A DNA stretch of 64,000 bases, from contig CANMQJ010000002.1 in NCBI GenBank assembly GCA_947500005.1, positions 124,001 through 188,000 on the forward strand. Direction: 5' to 3'. The notes beneath the pieces are model-generated. The model was not told the origin of the DNA. It saw only the letters and a list, made by a program, of their open reading frames with translations, and did no database searches. The translations under genes were made by a program, and so were the position numbers. Shown one piece after another: positions 17,633 through 25,231 of the stretch. Within the stretch, counting starts at the first letter, position 1. Every line of letters starts with the position of its first letter. The DNA comes from an uncultured Paracoccaceae bacterium. GTDB taxonomy: Bacteria > Pseudomonadota > Alphaproteobacteria > Rhodobacterales > Rhodobacteraceae.

Positions 17633-18450
17633 CCGATCTCAACCTCGGCCGCCTCGATCCGTTCAAGCCGGGCAGTGAACTCGTCCACTGCGGCAAGCAC
17701 CGCGTCGGGCGCTTCGAGATGCGGGGCGTGCTGACAGTCGAGGATGCAGGTTTCGACCGGGCTGTAGGCGCGGGTCTCGATCTCTTCGATCTGCGCAAGC
17801 GTCCCGTATTGGTCGTTGCGCCCCTGGATGGCCAGCACCGGGATACGGAAATAGTCGATCACCTCGGCCACATTCCAGGACTTGAAACGCGGGTCGCGCC
17901 AGGTTTCGTTCCACCCGCGAAACGCGCCTTCGGGATCGCGGTGATATTTTGCCATCCGGTCCCGCATGTCCCCTGTCTCGAAGGCGGCGCCGGCGCGCTC
18001 GATCTCGGCCAGGCCCATCGGTTCGGTGAAGAAATGCGGGGCCATCAGGATCAATCCGCGCACGCGGTGATCCTCGACCGTACCGGCATAGATCGCGGCG
18101 ATGGTCGCGCCGTCGGAATGGCCAAACAGCACGCAACGCCGGATGCCCGCCTGATCGAGGACATGCGGCAGCACATCCTGCGCCTCGCGCGTCATGAAGT
18201 CGATGGGACGCGGCAGATCCGCCGGGTCGGACTGACCATAACCCTGACGGGAATAGACCAGAACGCCCATGCCGGTTCGTTCGGCCACGCGGGCGGGAAA
18301 GTCGCGCCAGAGCGCGACGCAGCCCAGCCCTTCGTGCAGCATCACGATGGTCGGGGCCTTGTCCGGGGCGGGGCCGTGGCAGGCATATTCCAGGCCCACG
18401 CCATTCACGTCGATCCGTTGTCCGGGTACGTCGCTCCATTCGATCAACAT
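17629..18450 (-). CDS. Alpha/beta hydrolase of the benzoate operon
   Basis: A 273-residue alpha/beta-hydrolase with nucleophile Ser in LFGHSDGATIA (near residue 110), candidate acid Asp in IQGRNDQYG and catalytic His in DCQHAPHLEAP near the C-terminus. The ATG at 18450 has the RBS GGGAGGAAG. It overlaps the 3' end of the benzoate-CoA ligase gene by 7 bases. Possible roles are thioester hydrolysis to recover trapped CoA or hydrolysis of a ring-cleavage lactone or ester. The sequence does not decide between them. Confidence 0.85.
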   Translation of the reverse strand: MLIEWSDVPGQRIDVNGVGLEYACHGPAPDKAPTIVMLHEGLGCVALWRDFPARVAERTGMGVLVYSRQGYGQSDPADLPRPIDFMTREAQDVLPHVLDQAGIRRCVLFGHSDGATIAAIYAGTVEDHRVRGLILMAPHFFTEPMGLAEIERAGAAFETGDMRDRMAKYHRDPEGAFRGWNETWRDPRFKSWNVAEVIDYFRIPVLAIQGRNDQYGTLAQIEEIETRAYSPVETCILDCQHAPHLEAPDAVLAAVDEFTARLERIEAAEVEIG

Positions 18451-19982
18451 GCTTCCTCCCTCAACTTGAAGCGCTGGATCTTGCCGGTCGCGGTCTTTGG
18501 CAGATCGTCGACGAATTCGATCCAGCGGGGATATTTCCATTTGCCGACCTTGTCCTTGACGTAGTCCTTGAGGTCGGAGGTCAAAGCCTGCGGGTCGCCA
18601 CCCTCCTTCAACACGATATAGGCCTTGGGCTTTTCCAGCCCCTCGGCATCGCGTGCGGGAACGACGGCCGCCTCGAGTACCGAGGGGTGCGAGACGAGGG
18701 CCTGCTCCACCTCGAAAGGCGAGACCCAGATGCCGGAGACCTTGAACATGTCATCGGTGCGCCCGCAATAGACGTACCGCCCGCCCTCGGTCAGTTCGTA
18801 CTTGTCGCCGGTGCGGGTCCATTCGCCCTCGAAGGTGGTCCGGCTCTTGTCGCGCTTGTTCCAGTAGCCGTCGGCGGCAGAGGCGCCGCGCACCAGCAAC
18901 TCGCCCAGCCCGCCGGGGCCGACCTCGGCACCATCCTCGTCGACCAGACGCACCTCGTAGCCCGGGACCGGTTTGCCCGAGGTGCCATAGACCACGTCAC
19001 CGGGCGCGTTCGACAGGAAGATGTGCAGCATCTCGGTCGATCCGACGCCGTCGAGAATATCCACCCCCCAAAGCGCGTGCCATTTCTTGCCGATTTCCTC
19101 GGGCAGTGCCTCCCCCGCCGAGATGCAGCGCCGCAGGGTGACATCGGGCACGCCCTTGCGCTCCAACAGGGCAACCGTCGCGGCATAGAGCGTCGGCACG
19201 CCGCAGAAGATCGAAGGCTTCTCGGCCTCGAGGATCTCGACCGTGCTGTCGGGCGTGGGGCGGCCGTTGAACAGGATGGTCTCGGCCCCCACCGACATCG
19301 GGAAGGTCATCGCATTGCCGAGCCCGTATGCGAAAAAGAGCTTGGCCGCGGAATAGATCGTATCGTCGGGCTCGATTCCCAGAACCTGCGCGCCATAGGT
19401 GTCCGAGGTCGCCTTTAGGCTGGCATGGACATGGCGCACGCCCTTGGGCTGGCCGGTCGAACCCGAGGAATAGAGCCAGAAGGCCGTGTCGTCATCCGAG
19501 GCCGCCACCGTCTCCCCCGGCTCGCAGCCTTCGGTGAAATCCGCCAGGGTGGTGGTGCCCTCGGGCGCGTCCTGTCCGATCACCACGACGTGTGTCAGGT
19601 GCTCCGAGGCTTCGGCGGCGGGTTTCACGACGGGCCAGAGCTCCTCCGACACGAAAAGGCAGGCGGCGCGGCTGTCGTTGAGAATGATGTCATAGACCGA
19701 GGTGGCCAGCAGGGTGTTGAGCGGCACGGGGATCACGCCGGCGCGGAAGCAGCCCCAGAAAATCTCGGGGAATTCGATCTGGTCGAGCACGAGCATCGCG
19801 GCGCGGGCCTCGCGCGGGACACCGGCGCGGCGCAGGGCGGTTGCGACGCAGGCGGAACGGTCCGCAAGCTGTCCATAGGTGATCCGGCGCTTCTGTCCGG
19901 ACGCCTCGCGAAATGCCGGGCGATCTGCCCTGCCCTCCGCGACATGGCGATCGACAAAATACTCAACCGCGTTTCCGGTCAT
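18444..19982 (-). CDS. bclA: Benzoate-CoA ligase
   Basis: A 512-residue AMP-forming aryl-CoA ligase that converts benzoate, ATP and CoA to benzoyl-CoA. It carries the adenylate-forming P-loop-like motif WLYSSGSTGQPKGV, the GVGSTEMLHIF motif, the Y(V)CGRTDDMFKVSGIWV core motif and the C-terminal catalytic Lys in KTATGKIQRFKL. Its sequence and company with boxABC support benzoate over other acids. The ATG at 19982 has the RBS GGGAGGAAG. Two candidate BoxR sites lie about 95-130 bases upstream. Confidence 0.93.
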   Translation of the reverse strand: MTGNAVEYFVDRHVAEGRADRPAFREASGQKRRITYGQLADRSACVATALRRAGVPREARAAMLVLDQIEFPEIFWGCFRAGVIPVPLNTLLATSVYDIILNDSRAACLFVSEELWPVVKPAAEASEHLTHVVVIGQDAPEGTTTLADFTEGCEPGETVAASDDDTAFWLYSSGSTGQPKGVRHVHASLKATSDTYGAQVLGIEPDDTIYSAAKLFFAYGLGNAMTFPMSVGAETILFNGRPTPDSTVEILEAEKPSIFCGVPTLYAATVALLERKGVPDVTLRRCISAGEALPEEIGKKWHALWGVDILDGVGSTEMLHIFLSNAPGDVVYGTSGKPVPGYEVRLVDEDGAEVGPGGLGELLVRGASAADGYWNKRDKSRTTFEGEWTRTGDKYELTEGGRYVYCGRTDDMFKVSGIWVSPFEVEQALVSHPSVLEAAVVPARDAEGLEKPKAYIVLKEGGDPQALTSDLKDYVKDKVGKWKYPRWIEFVDDLPKTATGKIQRFKLREEAC

Positions 19983-20076
19983 GGTCTTCCTCCCAAAAGA
20001 CGTGTGCCCCCACCGCGCGTCTCTGTGTCGACATGCGCGGCCCTCGGAGTCGCATAATGCATCCCCGCTCAAGTGA

Positions 20077-20090
20077 TGCAAGATATTGCT
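20077..20090. promoter_or_regulatory. Candidate BoxR operator upstream of benzoate-CoA ligase
   Basis: TGCAAGATATTGCT has the GCA-N6-TGC core and is nearly identical to the site at 25218-25231 (TGCAATATATTGCT). It lies in the 114-base gap before the ligase ATG at 19982. Confidence 0.65.
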
Positions 20091-20096
20091 TACCGA

Positions 20097-21908
20097 CTAA
20101 GCACTATTTTGCACATTCATCGGCGCGAGCTGTAGGACGGCGGGGTCGTCGGGCCCATGAAGTCGCTCCAGCAGCGCAGCGCGGCGGCCCAGGATCCTGC
20201 GGAAGTTCAGGTTGCCCTTGGCGGTGATTTCCCCCTCCGCCATGGATGGCGGCTGGGACAGGATCAGGACCCGGGCGATTCGCGCAGATGAGCCCTTGTC
20301 GCCGTTATAGGCGTCCAGCCGCTTGCGCAGGTCGGCCGCCCGGTCCGCAGGCAGGAAGGTTCCGTCGGCCTCCTCCAGATCCGAGGCCAAAGCCGGCGTC
20401 GGCACGATCATCAACCCGACCTCGTTGTGCCCCTCGCCGGTGACGATCACATCCTGGGCCAGGGGCGCCAGCGCCACCAACAGCTCCAGCCGCATCGCGG
20501 CGGCACGGACCCAGATGCCGGAATCGAGCTTGAAATCCTCGGATATGCGCCCGTCGAACCGCAGACCGCGCGAAATGTCCCGGCGGTCGACCAGTGTCAT
20601 GGCGTCGCCGGTGCAAAAGAACCCTTCCTCGTCGAAAGCTTCCTTCGTCCGTTCGGGGTCGCGGAAATATCCTGGGAAGATATTCGGGCCGCGCACGCGA
20701 ACCTCATAGCGGTCGCCGACCTCGGGGACCAGCTTGACCTCCACCCCGGCGAGCGGAACCCCGAGGATTCCGGGGCGGTCGGCCGGGAAATGCTGGAACA
20801 GGCAGGCAGGCGCCGTTTCCGTCAGGCCCCAGGAGGTGGTGATCAGCGGCGCCTCGTCCCGGACCTCCAGCGCCATTTCCTGCAGATCGTTCCACACATC
20901 CGGCGCCAGCGAGGCCCCGGCATAGAAAAGCATGTCCAGATCCGCGAAGAAGCTCCGTTTCAGTGCCTCGTTCTGCAGCATCTCGTTGCGCAGCTGAGTG
21001 TATCCCACGGGAACGTTATAGGCGATGGTGCCGCCCATCAGCGCGTTGTTTTCGAAGCTCTTGCCGATGAGTGCCGGTGCGGGCTTGCCCGCGTCGATGT
21101 AGATCGCGCCACCGAAGGCGAGCATCTGGTTGAAGTTGCTCGAGCCGCCGAAAACGTGGTTCCACGGCAACCAGTCCACGATGCGCGGCGGCCGCTCGGC
21201 CAGGAACGGAAGCGCACGGCCATATTGTGCCTGGTTCACGCACATCATGCGTTGCGTTGTGATCACGCCCTTGGGGCTGGAGGTGGATCCCGAGGTCATC
21301 AGGATCTTGGCCACGGTATCGGGCCCCACGCGGGCCGCGGCCTCGGCGATATCGGCGCCATCGCGCATCAACTCGTCAAGGGATGCCATGCCGGCACCCG
21401 CATTCCGCGCCACGACAAGCTGGCGGCCGGCCATCTCCTCCATTGCGAGGGCTGCGCCATAGACCTCGCCATCTTCGGCATAGACCATCGCCGGGTCGAT
21501 CAGGCCGGTGATGAAGCCCAATTGCGCCTGCGCGCCTGGGATGAGGGCATATTGCTCGGCCACGGGCACTGTCGGCACACCGACATATTGCGCGGCGAGA
21601 GACAGCAGGCCGTGGTTCACGCTGTTGCCCGAGATGATCAGGATCGGCGTGTCAGGCCCCATTCCCCGCGCAACCAGCCCGGCGGCCAGCGCGCGGACCT
21701 GGTCCAGCGCCTCGGCATAGCTTACCTCGCGCCAGCCCGGGCCGTTGCGTTCGGCCAGGAAGACCGCGTGCGGCGTTTCCTTTGCCCAGCGGTGCAGCCA
21801 GTCCGACGTGCGATCCACGACCGCGGGCAATTCATGCGCGGATCGGAGCAGGATCACCCCGTCACCCGCGTTCTCGCGCACGACATCATGTGTCATGTAT
21901 TCTGTCAT
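20097..21908 (-). CDS. Feruloyl-CoA-synthase-like aryl-CoA ligase
   Basis: A 603-residue AMP-forming ligase related to feruloyl-CoA synthases. It has the P-loop motif ILMTSGSTSSPKGVI, the DWLPWNHVFGGSSNFNQML block characteristic of that subgroup, TTSWGLTETAP, and RISEDFKLDSGIWV with a C-terminal Lys in EGEITAKGNLNFRR. I chose the ATG at 21908 (RBS GGGAGGG); the frame stays open far upstream, but that part lies antisense-like over the dctM gene. The substrate could be a substituted benzoate or cinnamate. Its place between the TRAP genes and benzoate-CoA ligase suggests it feeds the same pathway, as inference. Confidence 0.86.
   Translation of the reverse strand: MTEYMTHDVVRENAGDGVILLRSAHELPAVVDRTSDWLHRWAKETPHAVFLAERNGPGWREVSYAEALDQVRALAAGLVARGMGPDTPILIISGNSVNHGLLSLAAQYVGVPTVPVAEQYALIPGAQAQLGFITGLIDPAMVYAEDGEVYGAALAMEEMAGRQLVVARNAGAGMASLDELMRDGADIAEAAARVGPDTVAKILMTSGSTSSPKGVITTQRMMCVNQAQYGRALPFLAERPPRIVDWLPWNHVFGGSSNFNQMLAFGGAIYIDAGKPAPALIGKSFENNALMGGTIAYNVPVGYTQLRNEMLQNEALKRSFFADLDMLFYAGASLAPDVWNDLQEMALEVRDEAPLITTSWGLTETAPACLFQHFPADRPGILGVPLAGVEVKLVPEVGDRYEVRVRGPNIFPGYFRDPERTKEAFDEEGFFCTGDAMTLVDRRDISRGLRFDGRISEDFKLDSGIWVRAAAMRLELLVALAPLAQDVIVTGEGHNEVGLMIVPTPALASDLEEADGTFLPADRAADLRKRLDAYNGDKGSSARIARVLILSQPPSMAEGEITAKGNLNFRRILGRRAALLERLHGPDDPAVLQLAPMNVQNSA
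20100..20113. promoter_or_regulatory. Second candidate BoxR site near benzoate-CoA ligase
   Basis: AGCACTATTTTGCA has the GCA-N6-TGC core. It lies 23 bases centre-to-centre from the site at 20077 and is embedded in the last codons of the preceding ligase gene. Confidence 0.6.
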
Positions 21909-21961
21909 GGCGCCCTCCCTTGCACCTTGACCCCGCCATCGGCGGAACGCTTCGGGACTCC

Positions 21962-23461
21962 TCATCCCGGCAGCAGGAACAGCGTGATCGCCGGGAATGC
22001 CACCAGCAGGATGACCCTGAAAATGTCCGACGCCACGAAGAAGATCACCGCCTTGTAAGTCTCGACCATTGGCGTTTTGGGATCCATTGCATTGATGATG
22101 AACAGGTTCATGCCCACCGGCGGCGTGATCAGCCCGACCTCGACCACGATCAGGACGAGGATACCGAACCAGATCGCCACCATCTCGGCCTCGATCCGGT
22201 TGGCCATGCCTTGCGTCATGCGGATGTCGAGCGCCCTCATCTGTTCGCGGGTCAGTTCGACACCAGCGGCGATCGCCTCCTGTATCGAGGCGAGCATCTC
22301 GGCGCCGATCCCCTCGGGAACACCTGCGGCCAGCACGTCGCGCGCCAGATCGGCCTGCATCGCGGCGAGGTTCACCAGGTCGAAATCCATCGCCGAGATC
22401 ACCGGAAAGAAGATCGGGATCGTCAACAGGATCATCGACAGGCTGTCCATCAGACAGCCGAAGACAAGGTAGAAGCACAGGATCAGGATCAGCACGACCC
22501 AAGGGCTGTAGCCCTGGCTCACCACGAAATCCGAAAGCTGCTGCGGCACCTGCGTCAGGGCAAGGAACCCGTTGTAGAAGGCCGCGCCAAGCACGATGAA
22601 GAAGATCATCGCCGTGGAGCGTGCGGTCACCAGAAAGGAATCGACCAGGGTTTCGCGGTTCAGCCCCCCGTTGAGCCAGGCTATGAAGCCCGTTCCGAAG
22701 GCACCGACCGCCGCGCCTTCGGTCGGCGTAAACCACCCCAGGTAGATGCCCCCCACCACAAGGCCGAAGACCAGCAGGACGGGCCACACGCGGACCAGCG
22801 CGGCGAAGCGTTCGGAATAGGGCACCGGCGGGCGCACGCCCGCGCTTTCGGGGTAGAGACGCACGTAGATCGAAATGGCAACGACATAGCCCAGGGCGGC
22901 CAGGATGCCGGGGATGAAGGCCGCCAGGAACAGCTTGGCGATGTTCTGCTCGGTCAGGATGGCATAGATCACCAGCACGACCGAGGGCGGGATCAGGATG
23001 CCCAGCGTCCCGCCGGCCGCCAGTGTCGCGGTCGAGAAGCCGCCGGCATAGCCATAGCGCTTGAGCTCGGGCAGCGCGACCCGGCCCATCGTAGCGGCGG
23101 TAGCGAGCGAAGAGCCGCAAATCGCGCCGAACCCGGCACATGCGCCGATGGACGCCATCGCGACTCCGCCTCGCCTGTGGCCCAGCCAGCCCTCCGCCGC
23201 CTTGAACAGCGCGGTGGACATGCCGCCCAGCGTCGCGAAATGCCCCATCAGAAGGAACATGGGAACGATGGTCAGCGAGTAGCTGGAAAAGGTTGTATAG
23301 GTTTCGGTCTTGAGCCGCGCGAAGGCCACGGTGGTGCCGTCGGTGACGAAGACCAGCCCCACGAGGCCGACGAGAAACATGGCCAATCCGATGGGCACGC
23401 GCAGAAATATCAGCGCCATCAGCGCGGGAAAGGAGGCGATGCCGATTTCGAGTGCGGTCAA
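21962..23461 (-). CDS. dctM: TRAP transporter large permease with internal insertion
   Basis: A 499-residue DctM-type permease with about a dozen membrane segments and the usual landmarks (GACAGFGAICGSSLATAATM, GGTLGILIPPS, GLITPPVGMNLFIIN). It would import benzoate or a related aromatic acid with DctQ and DctP. Residues about 361-427 (nt about 22181-22381) form a polar, helical-looking insertion between two C-terminal membrane segments, so the protein is about 60 residues longer than typical. Its ATG overlaps the dctQ stop. Confidence 0.92.
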   Translation of the reverse strand: MTALEIGIASFPALMALIFLRVPIGLAMFLVGLVGLVFVTDGTTVAFARLKTETYTTFSSYSLTIVPMFLLMGHFATLGGMSTALFKAAEGWLGHRRGGVAMASIGACAGFGAICGSSLATAATMGRVALPELKRYGYAGGFSTATLAAGGTLGILIPPSVVLVIYAILTEQNIAKLFLAAFIPGILAALGYVVAISIYVRLYPESAGVRPPVPYSERFAALVRVWPVLLVFGLVVGGIYLGWFTPTEGAAVGAFGTGFIAWLNGGLNRETLVDSFLVTARSTAMIFFIVLGAAFYNGFLALTQVPQQLSDFVVSQGYSPWVVLILILCFYLVFGCLMDSLSMILLTIPIFFPVISAMDFDLVNLAAMQADLARDVLAAGVPEGIGAEMLASIQEAIAAGVELTREQMRALDIRMTQGMANRIEAEMVAIWFGILVLIVVEVGLITPPVGMNLFIINAMDPKTPMVETYKAVIFFVASDIFRVILLVAFPAITLFLLPG

Positions 23462-24042
23462 TGTGTGGCCTCCACCCCGTCCCAGATCAGGATGCGGCCG
23501 GTTGCGAATTCATAGATCCGGACACCGGCCATGTAGATCCCGACGATGGCCGCCGAGAGGGCGCCGATGAAGCTCAGCGCGTAGGCCCACCAGATCGGGA
23601 ACTCCAGCAAGAGCGTGGTTTCGCCATATTCCAGCTTGCTGAGCATCCCGGCGAACAGGCGCCAGGCGATCAGGCAGAGGACCAGCGCGAAGACGGTCTC
23701 GATGAGCATGCGCAGGAACCGGTTCACGCCCTTCGGAAAACTGTTCACCAGGATATCGACCGAGGCGTGACCGGCGGTGATCTGGCAGAGCGGCAGGAAA
23801 CAGAAGATGGCAAAGGCAACCCCGGCCTCGACCAGTTCGAAATCGCCATTCACCGGCCCGACGCCCATGTCGAGCACCCATTGAGAGAAACCGGGCGCGA
23901 TGCCTTGCATGAAATCGCCGTGAAACGCGCCATTCAGCAGCCTCCCGGCGATCGAGATACATGTCAGTATGATCAGGGCGGACAGGACAAGCCCGCCGAT
24001 GATGGCCAGCGTTCTGGCCAATCCCATCATCGCCTTGTGCAT
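23458..24042 (-). CDS. dctQ: TRAP transporter small permease
   Basis: A 194-residue membrane protein with about four predicted transmembrane helices and the DctQ-like central Trp/Gly-containing loop. It is the small membrane subunit pairing with the DctM protein, whose start it overlaps. A short stretch before the first helix (MHKAMMGLARTLAIIGGLVL) gives the expected N-terminus. Confidence 0.88.
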   Translation of the reverse strand: MHKAMMGLARTLAIIGGLVLSALIILTCISIAGRLLNGAFHGDFMQGIAPGFSQWVLDMGVGPVNGDFELVEAGVAFAIFCFLPLCQITAGHASVDILVNSFPKGVNRFLRMLIETVFALVLCLIAWRLFAGMLSKLEYGETTLLLEFPIWWAYALSFIGALSAAIVGIYMAGVRIYEFATGRILIWDGVEATH

Positions 24043-24060
24043 GAAGCGGTCCCCGCTCGG

Positions 24061-24089
24061 AAAGGCCGCGGCGCGGGCGCGCCACGGCC
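24061..24089 (-). terminator. Hairpin between dctP and dctQ
   Basis: On the minus strand a near-perfect GC-rich stem (GGCCGTGGCGCG / CGCGCCGCGGCC, one T-G pair) is followed by TTT. It lies 16 bases after the dctP stop. It probably lowers permease expression relative to the receptor, or stabilises the receptor mRNA. Confidence 0.6.
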
Positions 24090-24105
24090 GGTAACGTCAG
24101 CCCCG

Positions 24106-25164
24106 TCAGTTCTCGTACTGCGGGGTGTACTTCTCGATCAGCATGGTCGCCTCGTCGATCAGCGCCTGGCCGTCGATGCCCTTGCTCTCCATGTCGGCAA
24201 CCCATTCGTCGTAGATCGGCTGAGCGATCTCGCGCCATTCGGCTGTGTCATCCTCGCTGATCGTGATGATGTTGTTGCCCAGATCGAGCGCGACTTCGCG
24301 CGCAGGGCCGTCCGCGTCCGCCTGCGTTCCCCCCGCGAATACGGAGAACTCCAGCCCGGAATTGTCGTCGATCACCTGTTTCAGATCGTCCGGCAGGCTT
24401 TCATACTTGGCCTTGTTCATCGCCAGAACGAAAGTCAGCACATAGAGCGCGCGGCCCTCGAACTCGGTGTGGTTCTCCACCAGTTCCGGAACCTTGAGTG
24501 CCGTGGTCACCTCCCACGGGATCGTCGTGCCGTCGATCACGCCCTTGGAAAGCCCTTCGGAGACGGCAGGGACCGGCATGCCGACCGGGGTTGCCCCCAG
24601 CTTGGTCAGGAGCGAGTTGACCGAGCGCGATCCGCCGCGGATCTTCATGCCTTGCAGATCCTCGGGGGCCTCCACCGGATCCTTGGTGTGGAAGATGCCC
24701 GGCCCATGGACCCATGTACCCAGGATCTTCACATTGGCGAACTCGGTGTCCTTCATGTGCTTTTCGAACATTTCCCAATAGGCATGGCTTACAGCCCGCG
24801 CATTGGTCATCATGAAGGGAAGCTCGAACACCTCGGTCGAAGGGTAACGGCCCGGGGTATAGCCCACGACTGTCCAGACCACGTCGGCAACGCCGTCGAT
24901 CGCCTGGTCCATCAGCTCAGGCGGCTTGCCGCCAAGCTGCATCGAGGGGTAACGCTCGACCTTGATGCGGCCGCCGGAATCCTCTTCGACGCTGTCGGCC
25001 CAGACATCGAGCACCAGCCGCGGCACGTTGGCCTGCGCGGGCAGGAACTGGTGAAGCTTCAGCGTCACCTCCTGCGCCAGCGCACTGCCCGCGCTGAAAC
25101 CAGTGGCAAGAGCGGCGATTGCCGCGGCGCCAACGGCGCCCAGCAACGTTCTGCGATAGGTCAT
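24106..25164 (-). CDS. dctP: TRAP transporter substrate-binding protein (DctP type)
   Basis: A 352-residue periplasmic receptor with an N-terminal signal sequence (MTYRRTLLGAVGAAAIAALA, then SALAQ). The mature protein has the DctP-like LKLHQFLPAQANVPRLVL start and an ELPFMM segment near residue 105. It binds the substrate of the TRAP system, and the benzoate genes downstream point to an aromatic carboxylate. Two candidate BoxR sites lie 25-67 bases upstream of its ATG, so it probably heads the BoxR-controlled transcript. Confidence 0.92.
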   Translation of the reverse strand: MTYRRTLLGAVGAAAIAALATGFSAGSALAQEVTLKLHQFLPAQANVPRLVLDVWADSVEEDSGGRIKVERYPSMQLGGKPPELMDQAIDGVADVVWTVVGYTPGRYPSTEVFELPFMMTNARAVSHAYWEMFEKHMKDTEFANVKILGTWVHGPGIFHTKDPVEAPEDLQGMKIRGGSRSVNSLLTKLGATPVGMPVPAVSEGLSKGVIDGTTIPWEVTTALKVPELVENHTEFEGRALYVLTFVLAMNKAKYESLPDDLKQVIDDNSGLEFSVFAGGTQADADGPAREVALDLGNNIITISEDDTAEWREIAQPIYDEWVADMESKGIDGQALIDEATMLIEKYTPQYEN

Positions 25165-25188
25165 GTTTCCCTCCCTGTGACCCTGTCA

Positions 25189-25202
25189 CGCACTATAATG
25201 CC
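25189..25202. promoter_or_regulatory. Candidate BoxR operator 1 upstream of dctP
   Basis: CGCACTATAATGCC carries the GCA-N6-TGC palindromic core. It is 24 bases upstream of the dctP ATG. Confidence 0.6.
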
Positions 25203-25217
25203 CAAGTCGGACATGAA

Positions 25218-25231
25218 TGCAATATATTGCT
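25218..25231. promoter_or_regulatory. Candidate BoxR operator 2 upstream of dctP
   Basis: TGCAATATATTGCT includes the perfect 12-nt palindrome GCAATATATTGC. It lies 29 bases centre-to-centre from operator 1 and touches the stop codon of the hydroxylase gene. Confidence 0.68.

Noticed and set aside
21909-23141. Long minus-strand frame extending the feruloyl-CoA-synthase-like gene to over 1000 codons
   Set aside because: The extra 400 codons lie over the dctM gene on the same strand in another frame and are Arg/Gly-rich without family features. The ligase begins at 21908 with a good RBS.
21782-23515. 577-codon plus-strand frame opposite the second ligase and TRAP genes
   Set aside because: Extremely polar composition (His/Asp/Arg/Gln) is typical of antisense to membrane proteins in GC-rich DNA.
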